In this document: positions 41,833 to 53,925 of the stretch, piece by piece
Numbering within the stretch: position 1 is the first letter of the stretch
How the letters are laid out: the number at the start of each line of letters is the position of its first letter
Source: Nemertoderma westbladi
Taxonomy: Eukaryota; Xenacoelomorpha; Nemertodermatida; Nemertodermatidae
Direction of reading: 5' to 3'
Assembly (NCBI GenBank): GCA_032718475.1
Contig: JAUCBJ010007179.1
Span: 1-64,000, forward strand
Length of the DNA stretch: 64,000 nucleotides
The notes under the pieces: model-generated
What the model was told of the DNA's origin: nothing
Databases searched by the model: none
Seen by the model: only the letters and a program-made list of their open reading frames with translations
Position numbers and translations under genes: made by a program

Positions 41833-43281
41833 CTGTCCCTTAGGTTTGTTCACCGTAGTGAATCCATGGTGAAAAGAAAGGCAGATAGCAGTATTTCTGA
41901 ATTTATTGCAGATAATAATACAAAATGTAATCTGAATACTAATGACAGAATAAACAAAATCAGATAAATCAGAGATACGAATATAATAATGTGTAACTAA
42001 TGAACAAATCGCACCTTTATATACTAAATTTGTGCTGCAATCAATCGAGAAAATTCTCGATTGTTCTATAGGTTCTAACAAGGTTTTAAAGATAGCTATT
42101 GGTCCAGCTAATATATAACTTGCACGACATTGGTTACAATCAAATAACTACAGTCTCATTGGTACAGACAAATGCAATTAATTTGTAGCGGTCAATTTAA
42201 ATGAGTTGAAATTCTGCACAAAAAATAATTCGCACTTACTAGGATTCGAACTCAATACCTACTACACATATAATTTCCAACGCTCTACCGACTGAGCTAC
42301 TGAACCACTTGACCAATAGGCGTACAATAGATATAACAAATACAAATGAGAACTCAAAGCAATCTTTACAAAGTTAATTCGAATAAAATAAAATTTTGAA
42401 AATCCACGGCATTTAGGGAATATAATTCTATACCGCTCCATGAAAACAGGATATTATCGTGCATAAAATATACGGTTTTCACCAATAATCAATCAAACTA
42501 TAGAATACTTAGGGCGTACTTACATATTTACAAATTAAATTTCAAATAATACTTCCTTTCTACGTAATGATTCGATACAAAATAATTACAAATTCAAACT
42601 TTACGTATTTAAGGCTTTACTAAGTAAGTACAATATAAATCTAAATTAAATTCACCAATATAAATCTATTGCATCTCAATATTGCATAAATTCAAACAAT
42701 TATAAATACAAATAAATGAAAACAATAAGAAAGGCTCGCGAGTCTTCCATCTACTATTGCATCTCAAATATTGCATAAATACAAAATAATTACAAATACT
42801 TTCGTGCCTAAATGTAGATTGCATAAGTTCGGAATAATTACAAATATGAGTCTTTCTAAGCACAAAACTTTCTGACTATAAAACTTTCTAAATACAAAAT
42901 ATAACACTTTACAAATGAAACTATAAGAAAGGCCCACGAGTCTTCCATCTACTCTTACTTTCTATTTCACTGTAAATACAAATACTACTTATAAGATATA
43001 AATTGCATAATATTCGGAACAATATAAATTGCATAAGTTCGGAATAATATAAATTGCATAAGTTCGGAATAATTACAAATATAAAATATAAATTCTTACA
43101 AATATAAGTCTTACTAAATATAAGTTTTACTAAATATGAGTTCTTATTTCTAAATTTCATAAATTCGGAACAATACAAATTGCATTAGTTCGGAAAAAAC
43201 ACGAATATAAATATAAATTCAAATAAATCACAATATCATAAGAAAGGCTCACGAGTCTTCCGTCCACCCTTGCCCTCCCTT
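41833..43281. other. Non-coding 3' region of the BEL/Pao element
   Basis: The region is AT-rich with no supported coding. It contains repeated words of the type TTGCATAAGTTCGGAATAAT with TTACAAATAT (42770..43200), three copies of the AAGGCTCGCGAGTCTTCC motif (near 42730, 42930 and 43245) and a tRNA-like segment at 42232..42310. A purine tract (AAGGGACAGG on the minus strand) next to the 3' LTR could be the polypurine tract. Confidence 0.65.
42232..42310 (-). other. tRNA-like segment in the BEL/Pao 3' region
   Basis: The minus strand has a perfect A box TAGCTCAGTCGGTAGAGCG and a B box GAGTTCGAATCC about 40 bases later. The anticodon and T stems do not pair well and no acceptor stem closes. 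It is most simply a SINE head or tRNA pseudogene carried by the retrotransposon. Confidence 0.6.
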
Positions 43282-45020
43282 TTATCGCTTAGTGGATCGA
43301 GCCCTGCCGCGTCCTCGAAAACTGCGCACAGGTGACTTTGCTCGCGATATGGGACTAATGGGGCGAGTCACTGGTTTCGTTTGGACGTTGAGAGACGGTG
43401 CGACTATTTCCTCGCAAATTCGTCTGTTTGGCATCCCAAAACCTCGACCGATTCCTCGTGACCGATCAGTTGTCACTACAGTTGGTAGAACGTCTGGGAA
43501 CGCGTGAGAAGCGGACGACGCAGACCCAAGAGTAGCTTGCGCCCCCTGTTGATCAGCTGGTGTATGTCCCGATCCTCCTACTGGTTCTCTTGGAAGCGAT
43601 ACCGTATCCCGAGTAACTCGAATGGTCGGCTCAACTCCCTTGCGTTCTTCTATATTAATAATTTTCCTTAATTGTTGGCCCACTTTCTGGACCCGTATGA
43701 TCCTACCCTGTCCGTCCTCCCGAGGGTGACGTGCAGACGGCGCAACCGGAGTGGCTGGTATATTTGTCGCCTCTAGGACCTCTTCTTCCTCGAATACGCT
43801 CGCTCGTATACGTTTGTGGTAAAACGCGGCTCGGTACGCCCATGCGACGGTTAACCAAGCTCCTTTATTCCATTTTTCAGTTCGGAAACGATCGAATTCA
43901 CCATACGTGATGCGATTAACAACTTTCTGAAAATTCCACGTGTTTTTGTTATCCGGGTGAATCTGTAGTAGATACTCGCGCACTACTCGGAATCCGCTGT
44001 CGTGGGGCAAAATATCGACTACCTCGATAAGTTCGTCATATTGGGGCATAGCGGAGATGTATCCTTCCGACATCATCGTTTGAGGATTTACCGCCCAAAA
44101 TCCAAGATGCGCTCTCATCGGAAACCGTCTTCTTTGTGCCGATACATGTTTGTCGGCTAAATCTTCCCACTCATCAAATAACTTCCTCACGAGTTTTACA
44201 GATTCGTGTTCATAAGGTATGTCTCTTAGTTGGCATTCAGATGCTCGATGTCCCTTTATATTGCAGTAAGTACATTGAGCCATAAATCTCCAGCAAGTAT
44301 AAAAGGTATGAGACCCTTGATCCCCACACCATCCACAGATTAGCTGAGTCGTAGTAATGTGCTTTCCACTGCACTTTGTCATATGATGTCCAGCGACGCC
44401 ACATTTACTACACATCGTATTGGCAGGGTACCACACTCGTTCGTATATAAGATCTCCAATCGGTCGAGCGCTTCCTCCCACACTATAATCGTAATCATCT
44501 GGGTCTATGGGTTGGTAGGTTTCTGAAGGTTGTATACAAACTATAGCATCTGTTGCTTCAAGTTGTCGAATCTCCGTCTGAGATTTCTTCGGGAGGTTCC
44601 TTTCTATCTCAAGAAGTTCCTCTAAAGGATCATCGGCGATCGTAGTAGTTACTTCGAAATCATCACCAAGGTGACCGATAAGCGCGCGCGTCTGCCGTGA
44701 TTCATCCGTAATTTCCACGATACGTTCTCCTTCATAGGGTAACAATGTAAACATAGATGGTCTTTCGATAAGAGATCCCGCACAGCGAAGATACACGTCT
44801 CGAAATATACTAAATCCTGCTCGAGTAAAGGCATTACACTGAGCGTCGGAGTTGTAGAAGGGTTGTCATATTTAGTCTTTGCGAGTTTCGCTGTACTTTC
44901 TGATAATTCCTTTATACCAAATATAGTGTAGTCCTTGGCTCCAAATCTTTCGAATGGCGCTGCTGCCTCCTCTTGGATATCATATCCCCATCTCGGCTCT
45001 CCTTGTATCCCTTTCTCCAT
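43282..45020 (-). pseudogene. Extra post-pol reading frame with three zinc knuckles, one frameshift
   Basis: The gene lies between integrase and the 3' LTR, where envelope genes sit in some retroelements. It has no signal peptide or membrane segment. The likely start is ATG 45020 (MEKGIQGEPRWGYDIQEEAA). The frame shifts near 44860 and continues open to 43282. Numbered from 44796, residues 129..142 (CSKCGVAGHHMTKC), 154..168 (CGWCGDQGSHTFYTC) and 175..188 (CTYCNIKGHRASEC) are CCHC knuckles. A basic, Arg/Ser/Gly-rich tail (FRGRGRARSTKR) ends the protein. This suggests single-strand nucleic acid binding, such as a second nucleocapsid or an RNA chaperone. I recognise no homologue. It could alternatively be a captured LINE ORF1 or host gene. 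Confidence 0.7.
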
Positions 45021-45691
45021 AATTAGAGGTGTAGTTACATAATCATTACTACTAGAGGGAATACAACAGAGTTTGTAGTTAGTTGTGAGGAGACGTGAGA
45101 GTTTCGTCTGCCCTTTGGGCTCGACAACGCTCTAACCTCCTACCCATAGCCTAAGATCTAGGGTTTCTTTAATGACACGCTGCTTCTTATCTAAAATTTT
45201 TTTTTTTTTTTGCCGAAATAAAAAACGAATTTGGGCTAAACTGGCTGTGAGTCTAAAATACTCACTTTTTGATCCCAAACTATTATCAGAAAATAAGCAA
45301 TCAAGAATTAGTAATAAATATAGTGGAGTCTATTTATTGACGTAACTTATTGAAACAAGACCGTGTAAAATTTAATTAAAATTTTTTAAGAAAGGCTCGC
45401 AAGTCTTCCTCTCTTGTTTCTCTAATTTTAAGTTCCACCCGACTGTACCCTGAAATCTATTCACTGGAGAAAATTTTAAAAATTTTCAAATCCAAATGGA
45501 TTGTCTAAATTTTCGAAAATGTCTCAATATTGTGAGTTCCAGTAGAATTCCATTTCTTATACCTACAAATCCCGCTCCTATGTGACACATAAGGGTACCA
45601 CCCTCAATGTTCACATATAAAGACAATGGAATTCTACCGCTGTCTTTACTACGGTGTACAGGTACGTGGAAATCTATTTGTAAACTCCTAA
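45021..45691. other. Spacer between pol and the post-pol frame
   Basis: No coding is seen. The spacer contains a T-run, an AAGAAAGGCTCGCAAGTCTTCC motif copy near 45388 and AT-rich sequence. If the downstream gene is made from its own transcript, its promoter or splice acceptor would have to be here. Confidence 0.5.
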
Positions 45692-48600
45692 TTATTTACT
45701 AATATTAGGTGGAGATTTGTAGTCTCCAGACTCGTTACGAGTCTCTTCAAGAAGTACGAGACGTTGAGTCGGTCTGTCTACTGTACGACCGTCAATTGTC
45801 CGTACCGTCACAGTTCTTGTCACTCCATCCATAGATGGATGTGTGGCTAAAATTACACCTGTTATCCAGAAGCGTCTTTTTAGATTCACTTCCGCTAACA
45901 GCACGTGATCTCCCGGCTTTAATGCGCGGGTGTTATTGTACCAAGTTGTTCTGGCAGAAATAGAGGGCAAATAATGGTTTTGCCATATTTCCCAGAATTT
46001 GTTAGCTAGTAGTTGCGTGATTTTCCACGCTTTCCTACCGTAGCTGTCGCTTTCTATTGGAATAGAAATAGGTGTCAAAGTTGTCGGTGCCTGCATAAGC
46101 AGGTGTGCCGGTGTCAAAGCAAACTGAGATTGTTTGTCATCGGGTACTAATACTATTGGTCTAGTATTTAGTATTGCCTCGATTTCAACAAACAATGTTG
46201 TCAGTTGGTCGTCTGTCAATATGTGGTTTACTGGAATGACCTTTGCCATGGCTGTCTTTATAGATCTAATCAGTCTCTCCCAGACTCCGCCTCTCCAAGG
46301 ACTATCTGGAGGATTAAACTTCCAAACAATCTTGTGAGGTTGTAGTTCGTTCGAGATTTGATCATGATCTAATTTCTTAAAGGCTCTAGCAATCGCATTC
46401 CGAGCACCAACAAAGTTTGTCCCTTGGTCTGAGTACAAGCATTTTACTAGTCCGCGTCTAGCGATAAATCGCCGCAGTGCTAGTATAAACGCGTTGGTGG
46501 AAAGATCCATCACACGTTCAATATGAACTGCCCTACTGGACATACATGTGAAAATCAGTCCCCAGCGTTTTACTAGTATACGTCCACGTTTCGTATGTAT
46601 GGGACCAAAGCAATCAATTCCAGTCTCTGTAAAAGGTGGTCTGAATGCTTGAAGTCGTGCTTGTGGGAGTTCACTCATTTCTTGGGTACCTATTCTAGAG
46701 TGTACCTTTTTACAAATAATACACGTACGTGTCACTGAACTTAACGCTTTACTAGGTCTAATCAATACAAATCTTGTACGTAAGTAGGAAAGACAGTGGT
46801 GTCTTCCAGCGTGTTTCAGATGTAAATGTGCGTCCAGTATCATTGCACGTTGTAGTTCGTGATGTTGCGGTATTATTATTGGGTATCTAAAGTTTGTGTT
46901 GAAGTCAATGTTTTGAAGCCGAGATTTATGGCAAAGTAAGCCATTATAAATTATCGGACTCCAACTCAGTATTGGTGACGACTTGATTGGTTGACCTTGA
47001 TTTATCGATGTGAATTCGCGTGCGAAATATCGCAGTTGGTAATGGCGAATTAATTTAATTTCACACCTGTCAATCTCAGCCAATGTAAGTCGACGTGTAA
47101 AGTCTCGTTTGCCTTTAACGTATTGTACAAAACGTACAATCCACGCTAACTTTCGGCAAGCGTTTGACCAAGAGTCTGTTAAGTTTACAATCCGGTCGAC
47201 GTGAGTATTTGTGACGTCATCAGGTAAGTCAATGGAGATTTTGGAAGGTTTTGAATTACTAGAAGGGCCCACGGGTCCGCCGGTAAGTATTCCCTTGTTG
47301 ACTGTTGATCCGTCCGGGTCTACAAGTAATTTATCCTTTTTCGTCTTCTTACCTTGATTGTCAGTACTTTGTAAGTCGATCGTTAGTGGTGGTTTGAACT
47401 CTATGGGGTCAGTGGGTTTCGGTAAACTTAATTTTCTGGCGATATTAATCCCAGGTCTCACCATAGGTTGCAAGTTTGGTATGTCTCTTGAGCGCAGAGT
47501 AACACCTGTATTTACATTAGCGTAGGTACTACCCACATCTGTAATACATGAGGTTTCACCGTGCTTATGGTTGCTCAAGTGTGTCAAAATTGGTAGTTTG
47601 TCAATACAAGGCCGCTCCAATAGGGAAACTGCGGCTTTACTGTTAGTCAATACATTACTAATGTCCGGTAGAACATTTTGTGATGTTTCTGACAAAATGT
47701 CTAGTCGACTGTCTAGTAATGTGTCTGGCGATACGTCTGGTAACGTATCTGGTTGTTTGTCAATAGAAGGCCGCTCCAACAGAGAAACTGCGGCTTTACT
47801 GTTTGTCAATGCGTTACTAATGTCTGGTAGAATGTCTGATTGACCGTCTAGTAACGTGTCTGGTTGACCGTCTGGCGATATGTCTGGTGTAGAAAGGCTC
47901 GCAAGTCTTCCTCTCTTGACCTTTGAAGTTATATCTTTCCATTTCGCCTTCGGTTTTTTCTTGAGTTTTGCCGCCGTCGTCCTTTTCTTTGCCTTCCCCT
48001 TTTTTGGTTTCTTGATTTCGGCGTCCTTAGGGATGGTGTTAGACTTGTTGTCGTATAACGGTGGCCAATCTTGCGTCGATTTCTGCAAGAATTGGGGTCC
48101 GTGTTGCCAAAATTCTTTGTTCTCCGGTTTACAGAATTCCTCAGGCATCATTCCTCGCGACGCAATATCAGCTGGGTTTTGTGGTCCGGGACAATGTCGC
48201 CAATCCTCTTTTGTTGAACGGTCTAGAATTTCTGCGCGACGGTTAGCTACGAATGTCTTGAATTCAAGTGTGTCGTTGTTTATGTAAAATAAAACCAACG
48301 TCGCGTCAGTCCAATAAAATATCTGTAAACTTGACTGTAGTTCTGTCTGTATAAGGTTCACGATGGTGGTTGACAGGGTTGCGGCTTGTAGCTCAGCTCA
48401 TGGTGTCGTCATATACTTAGTAGGCATTGTTTTTGCCTTAGAAGTAATGAGCGAAACATCGAAGTCTTCTGAGTCTACTTGTCTGCGCAAGTACGCTGCT
48501 ACACCAAAACCGTTGTCACTGGCGTCAGAAAAACAGTGTAATTCCAAGTTGTCAGGAAATGTAGTTTGTAATGGAAAGTAGACTCTGGGTATGGAATAAT

Positions 48601-51600
48601 CCTCTAGCGAAGATAATTCCGCCTCCCAGGTCTTCCATAAGTCCACTTGGTCTGATGAGATCGGCTCGTCCCATGTCAGTCCATCCTTCCAAATACTGCG
48701 CATATAAATGCGGGCTTGCAGTATTACTGGACTGATGAATCCTAATGGATCGAACAATCGGCTCAATTTTGACAAGCATGATCTCTTTGTCAGTGTGTTC
48801 TCTTGACTGTCCAGTCTCACCTTCACTCGGAAGTTGTCCCAAAAGAGCCCCAACACCTTGGTCGTCGGTAGTGGTTCGAACTCTAGGTCTATGTCACCAC
48901 CTCCACGCTCAGTCGTTCCGAATGAGTCTACTAATTCGGCACTGTTTGAGGCGAATTTGGTGAGGTTGAAACCTCCGCCCGCTAAGCAGTCCCGTAATTG
49001 ATGTGCTACTGTTGTAGCACGTTCTACTGTGTCGCAACTCTGTAATCCGTCGTCGACGTAGAAGTCACGTTCCACAATCCTAATTATCTCTGGGTCATAT
49101 AGGTGTTTCTGATCTCTAGCGGCTTGTTTTAGGGCGTACATCGTGCAGTTTGGGCTGTCTCTGGCACCGAAAACGCGAACTTGCATTTGGTAAGTCGCCG
49201 GTGGTAGACTTAAGTCTCCTTCCGGGTACCAGAGGAACCGCAAACTGTCTCTGTCTCGCTCTAACGCTCTCACTTGGTGAAACATCGCTTCAACGTCGCA
49301 AGTAAAAGCTACTTGACGCTGACGGAAGCGCATAATCACCCCCATAAGATAATTATTCATGTTTGGTCCATCCATCAACTCGCTATTGAGGGACATTCCC
49401 TCAAACAGAGCCGCACAGTCATTGACTACACGTACCTTGTCTGGTTTGTTGGGGTGTCTCACGTAGTGATGTGGCAAGTAGTATGTCTGGTCGGTCACTC
49501 GCTCCGGGTTAGTCATTCGGATAGCGTATCCCTTTGTCAAATACGTCTCCATCTGAGTGTTATACTGCAGATGGGCTTTCTCGTCTTTTAATAGACGTTG
49601 TCGGATTGAGTGTAGACGTCTTAACGCTAGTGGGTAGTTGTTTATAAGTTTAGGACTTTGGCTACGCCATAACATCCCCACCTCGTAATGTCCGTCCTCC
49701 GTCTGGCGGATAGTATCTTCCATGATCTTCAGAGATTGTTTCTCCTGTTCTGACATACAAGGTTCGTAGCTACCAGGTTCAGCTGTATCTTGTTCTAACC
49801 ACCTGATAGTCTTCTCCGTTAATTCTTTGTCCAGTGCAGCTTGTTCCATTTGATGATTTCTCAACGCGTCATCATCGATATCGACGTGCATTGTTGATGT
49901 CGTTGGGGTAGGTAGACTCGCAAGCCTTCCGGCGTTATCATCTGTCGTCGATGGAATCTCTAGCTGACTCGTCTTCTCCCCAAGTTCTAAACTCCGCTGG
50001 TGGATTAGGTGCTCCTTGTGACTTATCATACTAGTCACACGTTTGTCACGTTTTGTCGACTGTAGTGTAGTATGGTTCACGTCGTGTGAGAAGGAATGAA
50101 TTGAATTTGTAGTTAATAAACTACATGTACTTTGTACATCGTCTTCCTCGTCACTTACGTCTAGTGTGCGCACAGGCGCTCGAGTATACCAGCCTATCGG
50201 CGTTCTGCAGGCGTATGCGTTTCCCGCTACAACTGCCGATGGTCTGGTTTCCCACACCTGATGTAGGTTGAATTGGTCTGTCCCGATCAGCATGGCTACC
50301 GATCTATAATTGACAGGACATTCGGGTACACCAAGGTGTCTGAAATACTTACGGTCCTCTAGAGATTGTTCCGGCACTGGACCTAGTAGGTTACTAAAGT
50401 CCTTCGTGGCCGCAAAGGTTAGATCTTTAAAGGGTAACAAAGACCTCTCCCTCTCGCTGTGTTGCGATTTCGGAAGAAGAGAGTCTAAGTTTAACTTGAC
50501 TCGTGTCACTGGTATTGCACGCTGTCCGTGCATACTACTTACGGTATAACTGACGCGCTTACCTTGTTTAAGATCCGTCACTACGTCAGCTATCTTCTCA
50601 TCCACGTAGCTATGAGATGAGGCTGAATCTAGAATCGCGTAGATTCTCTTGCTCCCCTTTGTGCCAGTAATCTTAATCGGAATTACACTGAATCCCTTCA
50701 GTTGGTCAGTAGTCAGAAGCGCGATCGATGGCTGTTCGTCTCCATTGGAATATTCGTCGTCGTCTTCTAACTCTTCGTCCGACGATCCGGATTGTTCTGA
50801 GAAGCAATCCTCAATATGGGTCATGAAGGTTGGAGTCGTTTTTGATTCTCGTTTCCTGTAGGCCGCATCACATCTCGCTGCTGCTTCCGGGTGTTCCCTG
50901 GCGAAGCGTTTTGTCGGCGTGTGGCTGTCTGTATGGAGCAGACCGTCGTGGTTGCGTCCACAGGATGGACAAGTGTCGGTATTTGGGCAATCTTTACGGA
51001 CGTGTCCGTGTCGCTTACACCGCCAACAAGAGTCCAGTGGCCGTATCTGCAGCCGTCGTTCTTCCGAGTTCAACTCGCGAAACTGTCGACAACCCCTCAA
51101 CTTGTGACCGATATACCGCTTGCCTAGATGCTCGCAGTATTGGCAGCCGCTGAAGTCGGTACTGAGTTGTTGTCTCGTCTGTTTTATCCCAATGGGCGCA
51201 GATACCCTACTACCGTCCGAGAATTGTCGTGATTCCGTCGGTGTGGTGTAAGTGGCCGTCTTAGTGGATGTTGTCTGGGGTTTTTGTCGGTTTGAAGAGG
51301 GCAAGGTGATTCCTTCTGCCACGATGTGCTGGTCAGTGTAGTTGGATCGAGTTTCTACTACTGCCTCCCTGGATATTAAAAGGTACACGTCCTCCAGTTT
51401 TAAGAATCCACCCCGCTCTTCTCGCTGGTATTCGATCTTTCTCCACTCTCGACGAAGTCGATGGTGGAGTCGTCCTATGATCTTTAATAGGACTGTAGGG
51501 GTATTCCCGTAGTCAAGTTGTCCAATGGATCTTAAAGTAGTGATAGCGTTCCTTATCTCGTCAGCCAGTTTTAATAAGTCGACGGGTTTAGTGATAGCCC

Positions 51601-51847
51601 CTCCCTTACAGAGTTCCTCTATTACTGACCTGGCCATACTGACTGTACCTCCGTATATCGAAGTTAAACGATCGTACGCTAGTTCGAAGGCGTCCGGTAC
51701 TCCCGTTGGATGTACTGGTGACGCACACGGTGTAGGTTCGGTAGGCTCGCGAGTCTTCCCCTGTTGTTCTTCCGCTGCTGACTTATCTCCGTCACATGAG
51801 TCATAGTCGGTAGGTGTATTCTTCGTATAGTCTTGTTTGTCACTCAT
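45692..51847 (-). pseudogene. BEL/Pao Gag-Pol polyprotein, one in-frame TGA
   Basis: One continuous frame of 2051 codons from ATG 51847, broken only by TGA at 48398..48400. Domains by residue: gag with two CCHC-type knuckles (about 235..294, CQYCEHLGKRYIGHKLRGC, CWRCKRHGHVRKDC); aspartic protease (about 405, AILDSASSHSYV); RT (about 795..980, CDVEAMF and FYVDD at 929..933); RNase H from 1101 (CFSDASDNGFG, then WTDA and NPADIASRG after the stop). Counting from 48361, residues about 500..700 hold the integrase: zinc HHCC (HLKHAGRHHC..CIIC) and catalytic GIDCFGPI, YSDQGTNF, GVWERLI. A DUF5641-like C-terminus (LKPGDHVLLAE) follows. The stop sits where BEL elements have an Arg (CGA>TGA), next to the RNase H Glu. 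All catalytic residues are kept. Confidence 0.95.
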
Positions 51848-52644
51848 TTCGGTAGTTGTAAGTCAAGTAAAGTGAGTGTCAAAGTATCAAATTTACCGTA
51901 TTTATATCTAAACGGTACTAATTACAGTCATATAAAATTAGCCTACCGGCCGATTTTATAGCAGATGGATAAAATTAGCCTAAACGGCCAATTTTACAGC
52001 AAATAAATGTCACGGAATAAGTATATAATAAAATTAGCCTAGCGGCCAATTTTATAACAAATAAATCGGATAACGATATGCGTTATCAAAAGGTAAATTA
52101 AATACAATAATACGGACTAATTCAGCAATGAACAAAGAAATCATACGGAATGCATAAATACTTGAGACAGTGGAACCCACAATAATTTTAACTAATACGG
52201 TAATGCCTAACTTATTTATGCAACTTTTCGAACTCACCCACTCCAATAATTCTCCAGAAAAACAGATTCCCAGATACAAACCGGACGTGAACCTTTCCGT
52301 TTTTAACGTTGCGGACGAAACGCGATTTTCCCAACCAAAGTTGTTGAGTTATCTATCTCCCAAACTTGCTAAACACGGTCTTGCTCCCGTTACAGTCTAG
52401 AAATGAGTTCTGAATCCTGAAAAAAACAAAAGAGTTAGGTTTTACTTTTACGAAAAATTTTGTACCGGTACAATATGGTATTTAAACCCTTTTTAATTCC
52501 AAAAATATTTTACACGCGGTTCAAATCAAATTTTATTTCAAAAAATTAGCACTTAGCTAATCAAATACAAATTTTTACCTCAAAATACAAAATTTTCAAA
52601 TAACTTTAGTCCTACCGAACCGTAGTTCAGTAAAACACATTCCT
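51848..52644 (-). promoter_or_regulatory. BEL/Pao leader with three hairpin repeats
   Basis: Between the 5' LTR and the gag ATG, the unit ATAAAATTAGCCTANCGGCC followed by RATTTTATA occurs three times (about 51928..51962, 51968..52000 and 52027..52056). ATAAAAT and ATTTTAT can pair around a GGCC-containing loop, so the leader RNA could form three similar stem-loops. A packaging or translation role is inference. Short frames in both directions have no protein character. Confidence 0.6.
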
Positions 52645-53925
52645 ACTATTTGGAAGAGACGGTAACAATACCTGCAATATCCTACTGTAAAGTTTGTGAA
52701 TCAAATCATAAATCCGACCTTCTCACCAAAACAGTAAACTCTAAGTAAGCAAATATATTGCAGTATTGATCTCTTATAACCGGTGAGGCAGAAAACAGTC
52801 TACGAGCAGACAAACTTCGATAAAACAAAATCCCGCGCAGCGAATCCTAAAATCAGGCTGACTCACTGACGGACTAAGGGGCTCGTATACTTTGCCGCGG
52901 TGTGATTTATATGGTTGAGCAAAGGGACGCTAGCTAGGTACAGGCAGAGATTTGGAGATATCTAACTAGCGGGCAAAGCACAGTACGGACAAAGTTAATT
53001 TTATATATTTTGAGGTGTAAATAATTTCTAACGCACGTGTGTTAATTTTGAACGGTCAAAAACAGTTTTGCTCCTTCACATATATAATTACTGGGTACGG
53101 TGTGCATTTTATGAATATTCTAATTTTGCAACTTGTAGGTCCAATACTCACGAATGATAAGGTTCCTTCCCCTCTTGCGTATTTCCAGGACTCAAATTCA
53201 GGCATAGGGTTAATGCTACGCCCAGAATTCGGCAATTTTAGGTACCAGGTCCCTGATACTAAGAAGAGATGTGTTAGTTTACTACTGTAGGCGTACAGTT
53301 ACTAATAGCTATCCTGGCTCCTATCTAGAATTTTAGTCACCCAGGTAGTCCGGGTAACTTCCTATTAGGGCGTTGGCGGGGACACGATAGATGTTAGTAT
53401 ATCCCTAATAGCCTCGATTTATTTGCGCCTAGCTGTAAACTGCCCTACCGCCTGAACGGTACAATCCCAATTCAGGTGAAAACACAGCAACCCCCCTAGC
53501 CTACAAGTTCTAATGCAATGGACACTGTCGTACTACAAATAGTCGCACACACACCTGTACTTAGCAAGGGTTAGGCGTACAGTTTGCTGCACCCTACCAA
53601 TTTGTATGCTTCGTACCGGTGTGCCTACGTCCTATCTGCGTACTAGTATCTGCCTGCTCTCCCCCTCCGTAGGAATGTGAAGGTCTACTGTGGTTTTTCC
53701 TGGATTAAGACAGTACAGTCCCTAAGATCTAATTTTAGGCTCACAGCGTGTCACTACTTCTACCTTTTGATCTTTTGGTCTTATACTTAGGTAGCAAGGC
53801 GTCGAACGCTGTCTAACCTTTCAGGCGATGGGCGAATAACTCAAGATGGTATTGCGGGTTGTCTCTTGTCTACATTCCCGTGATGTTCCCGTTCATTGCT
53901 GCGGCCCGATCTCTAGCCGGCCATC
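52645..53925 (-). repeat. 5' LTR of the BEL/Pao element
   Basis: 1281-bp partner of the 40552..41832 repeat. It should carry the promoter on the minus strand. No obvious TATA box could be fixed. The first leader bases (AGGAATGTGTTTTACTG) do not start with TGG, so the primer-binding site is not assigned. Confidence 0.93.

Larger units (their letters stand above)
40552..53925 (-). mobile_element. BEL/Pao LTR retrotransposon, 13.4 kb, minus orientation
   Basis: Two 1281-bp direct repeats (40552..41832 and 52645..53925) enclose a minus-strand polyprotein with Pao-type gag, protease, RT, RNase H and integrase (45692..51847). There is also a second gene downstream of pol (43282..45020), three hairpins in the leader and an AT-rich 3' region. 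The repeats differ at only a few positions (two seen: 40826/52919 and 41022/53115, approximately), so insertion was recent. I find no matching 5-bp flank duplication: the left side is the truncated LINE and the right side is unrelated. A later recombination at one side is possible. Confidence 0.93.

Noticed and set aside
42232-42310. tRNA gene inside the BEL/Pao element
   Set aside because: The boxes are present but the T stem and acceptor stem fail to pair.
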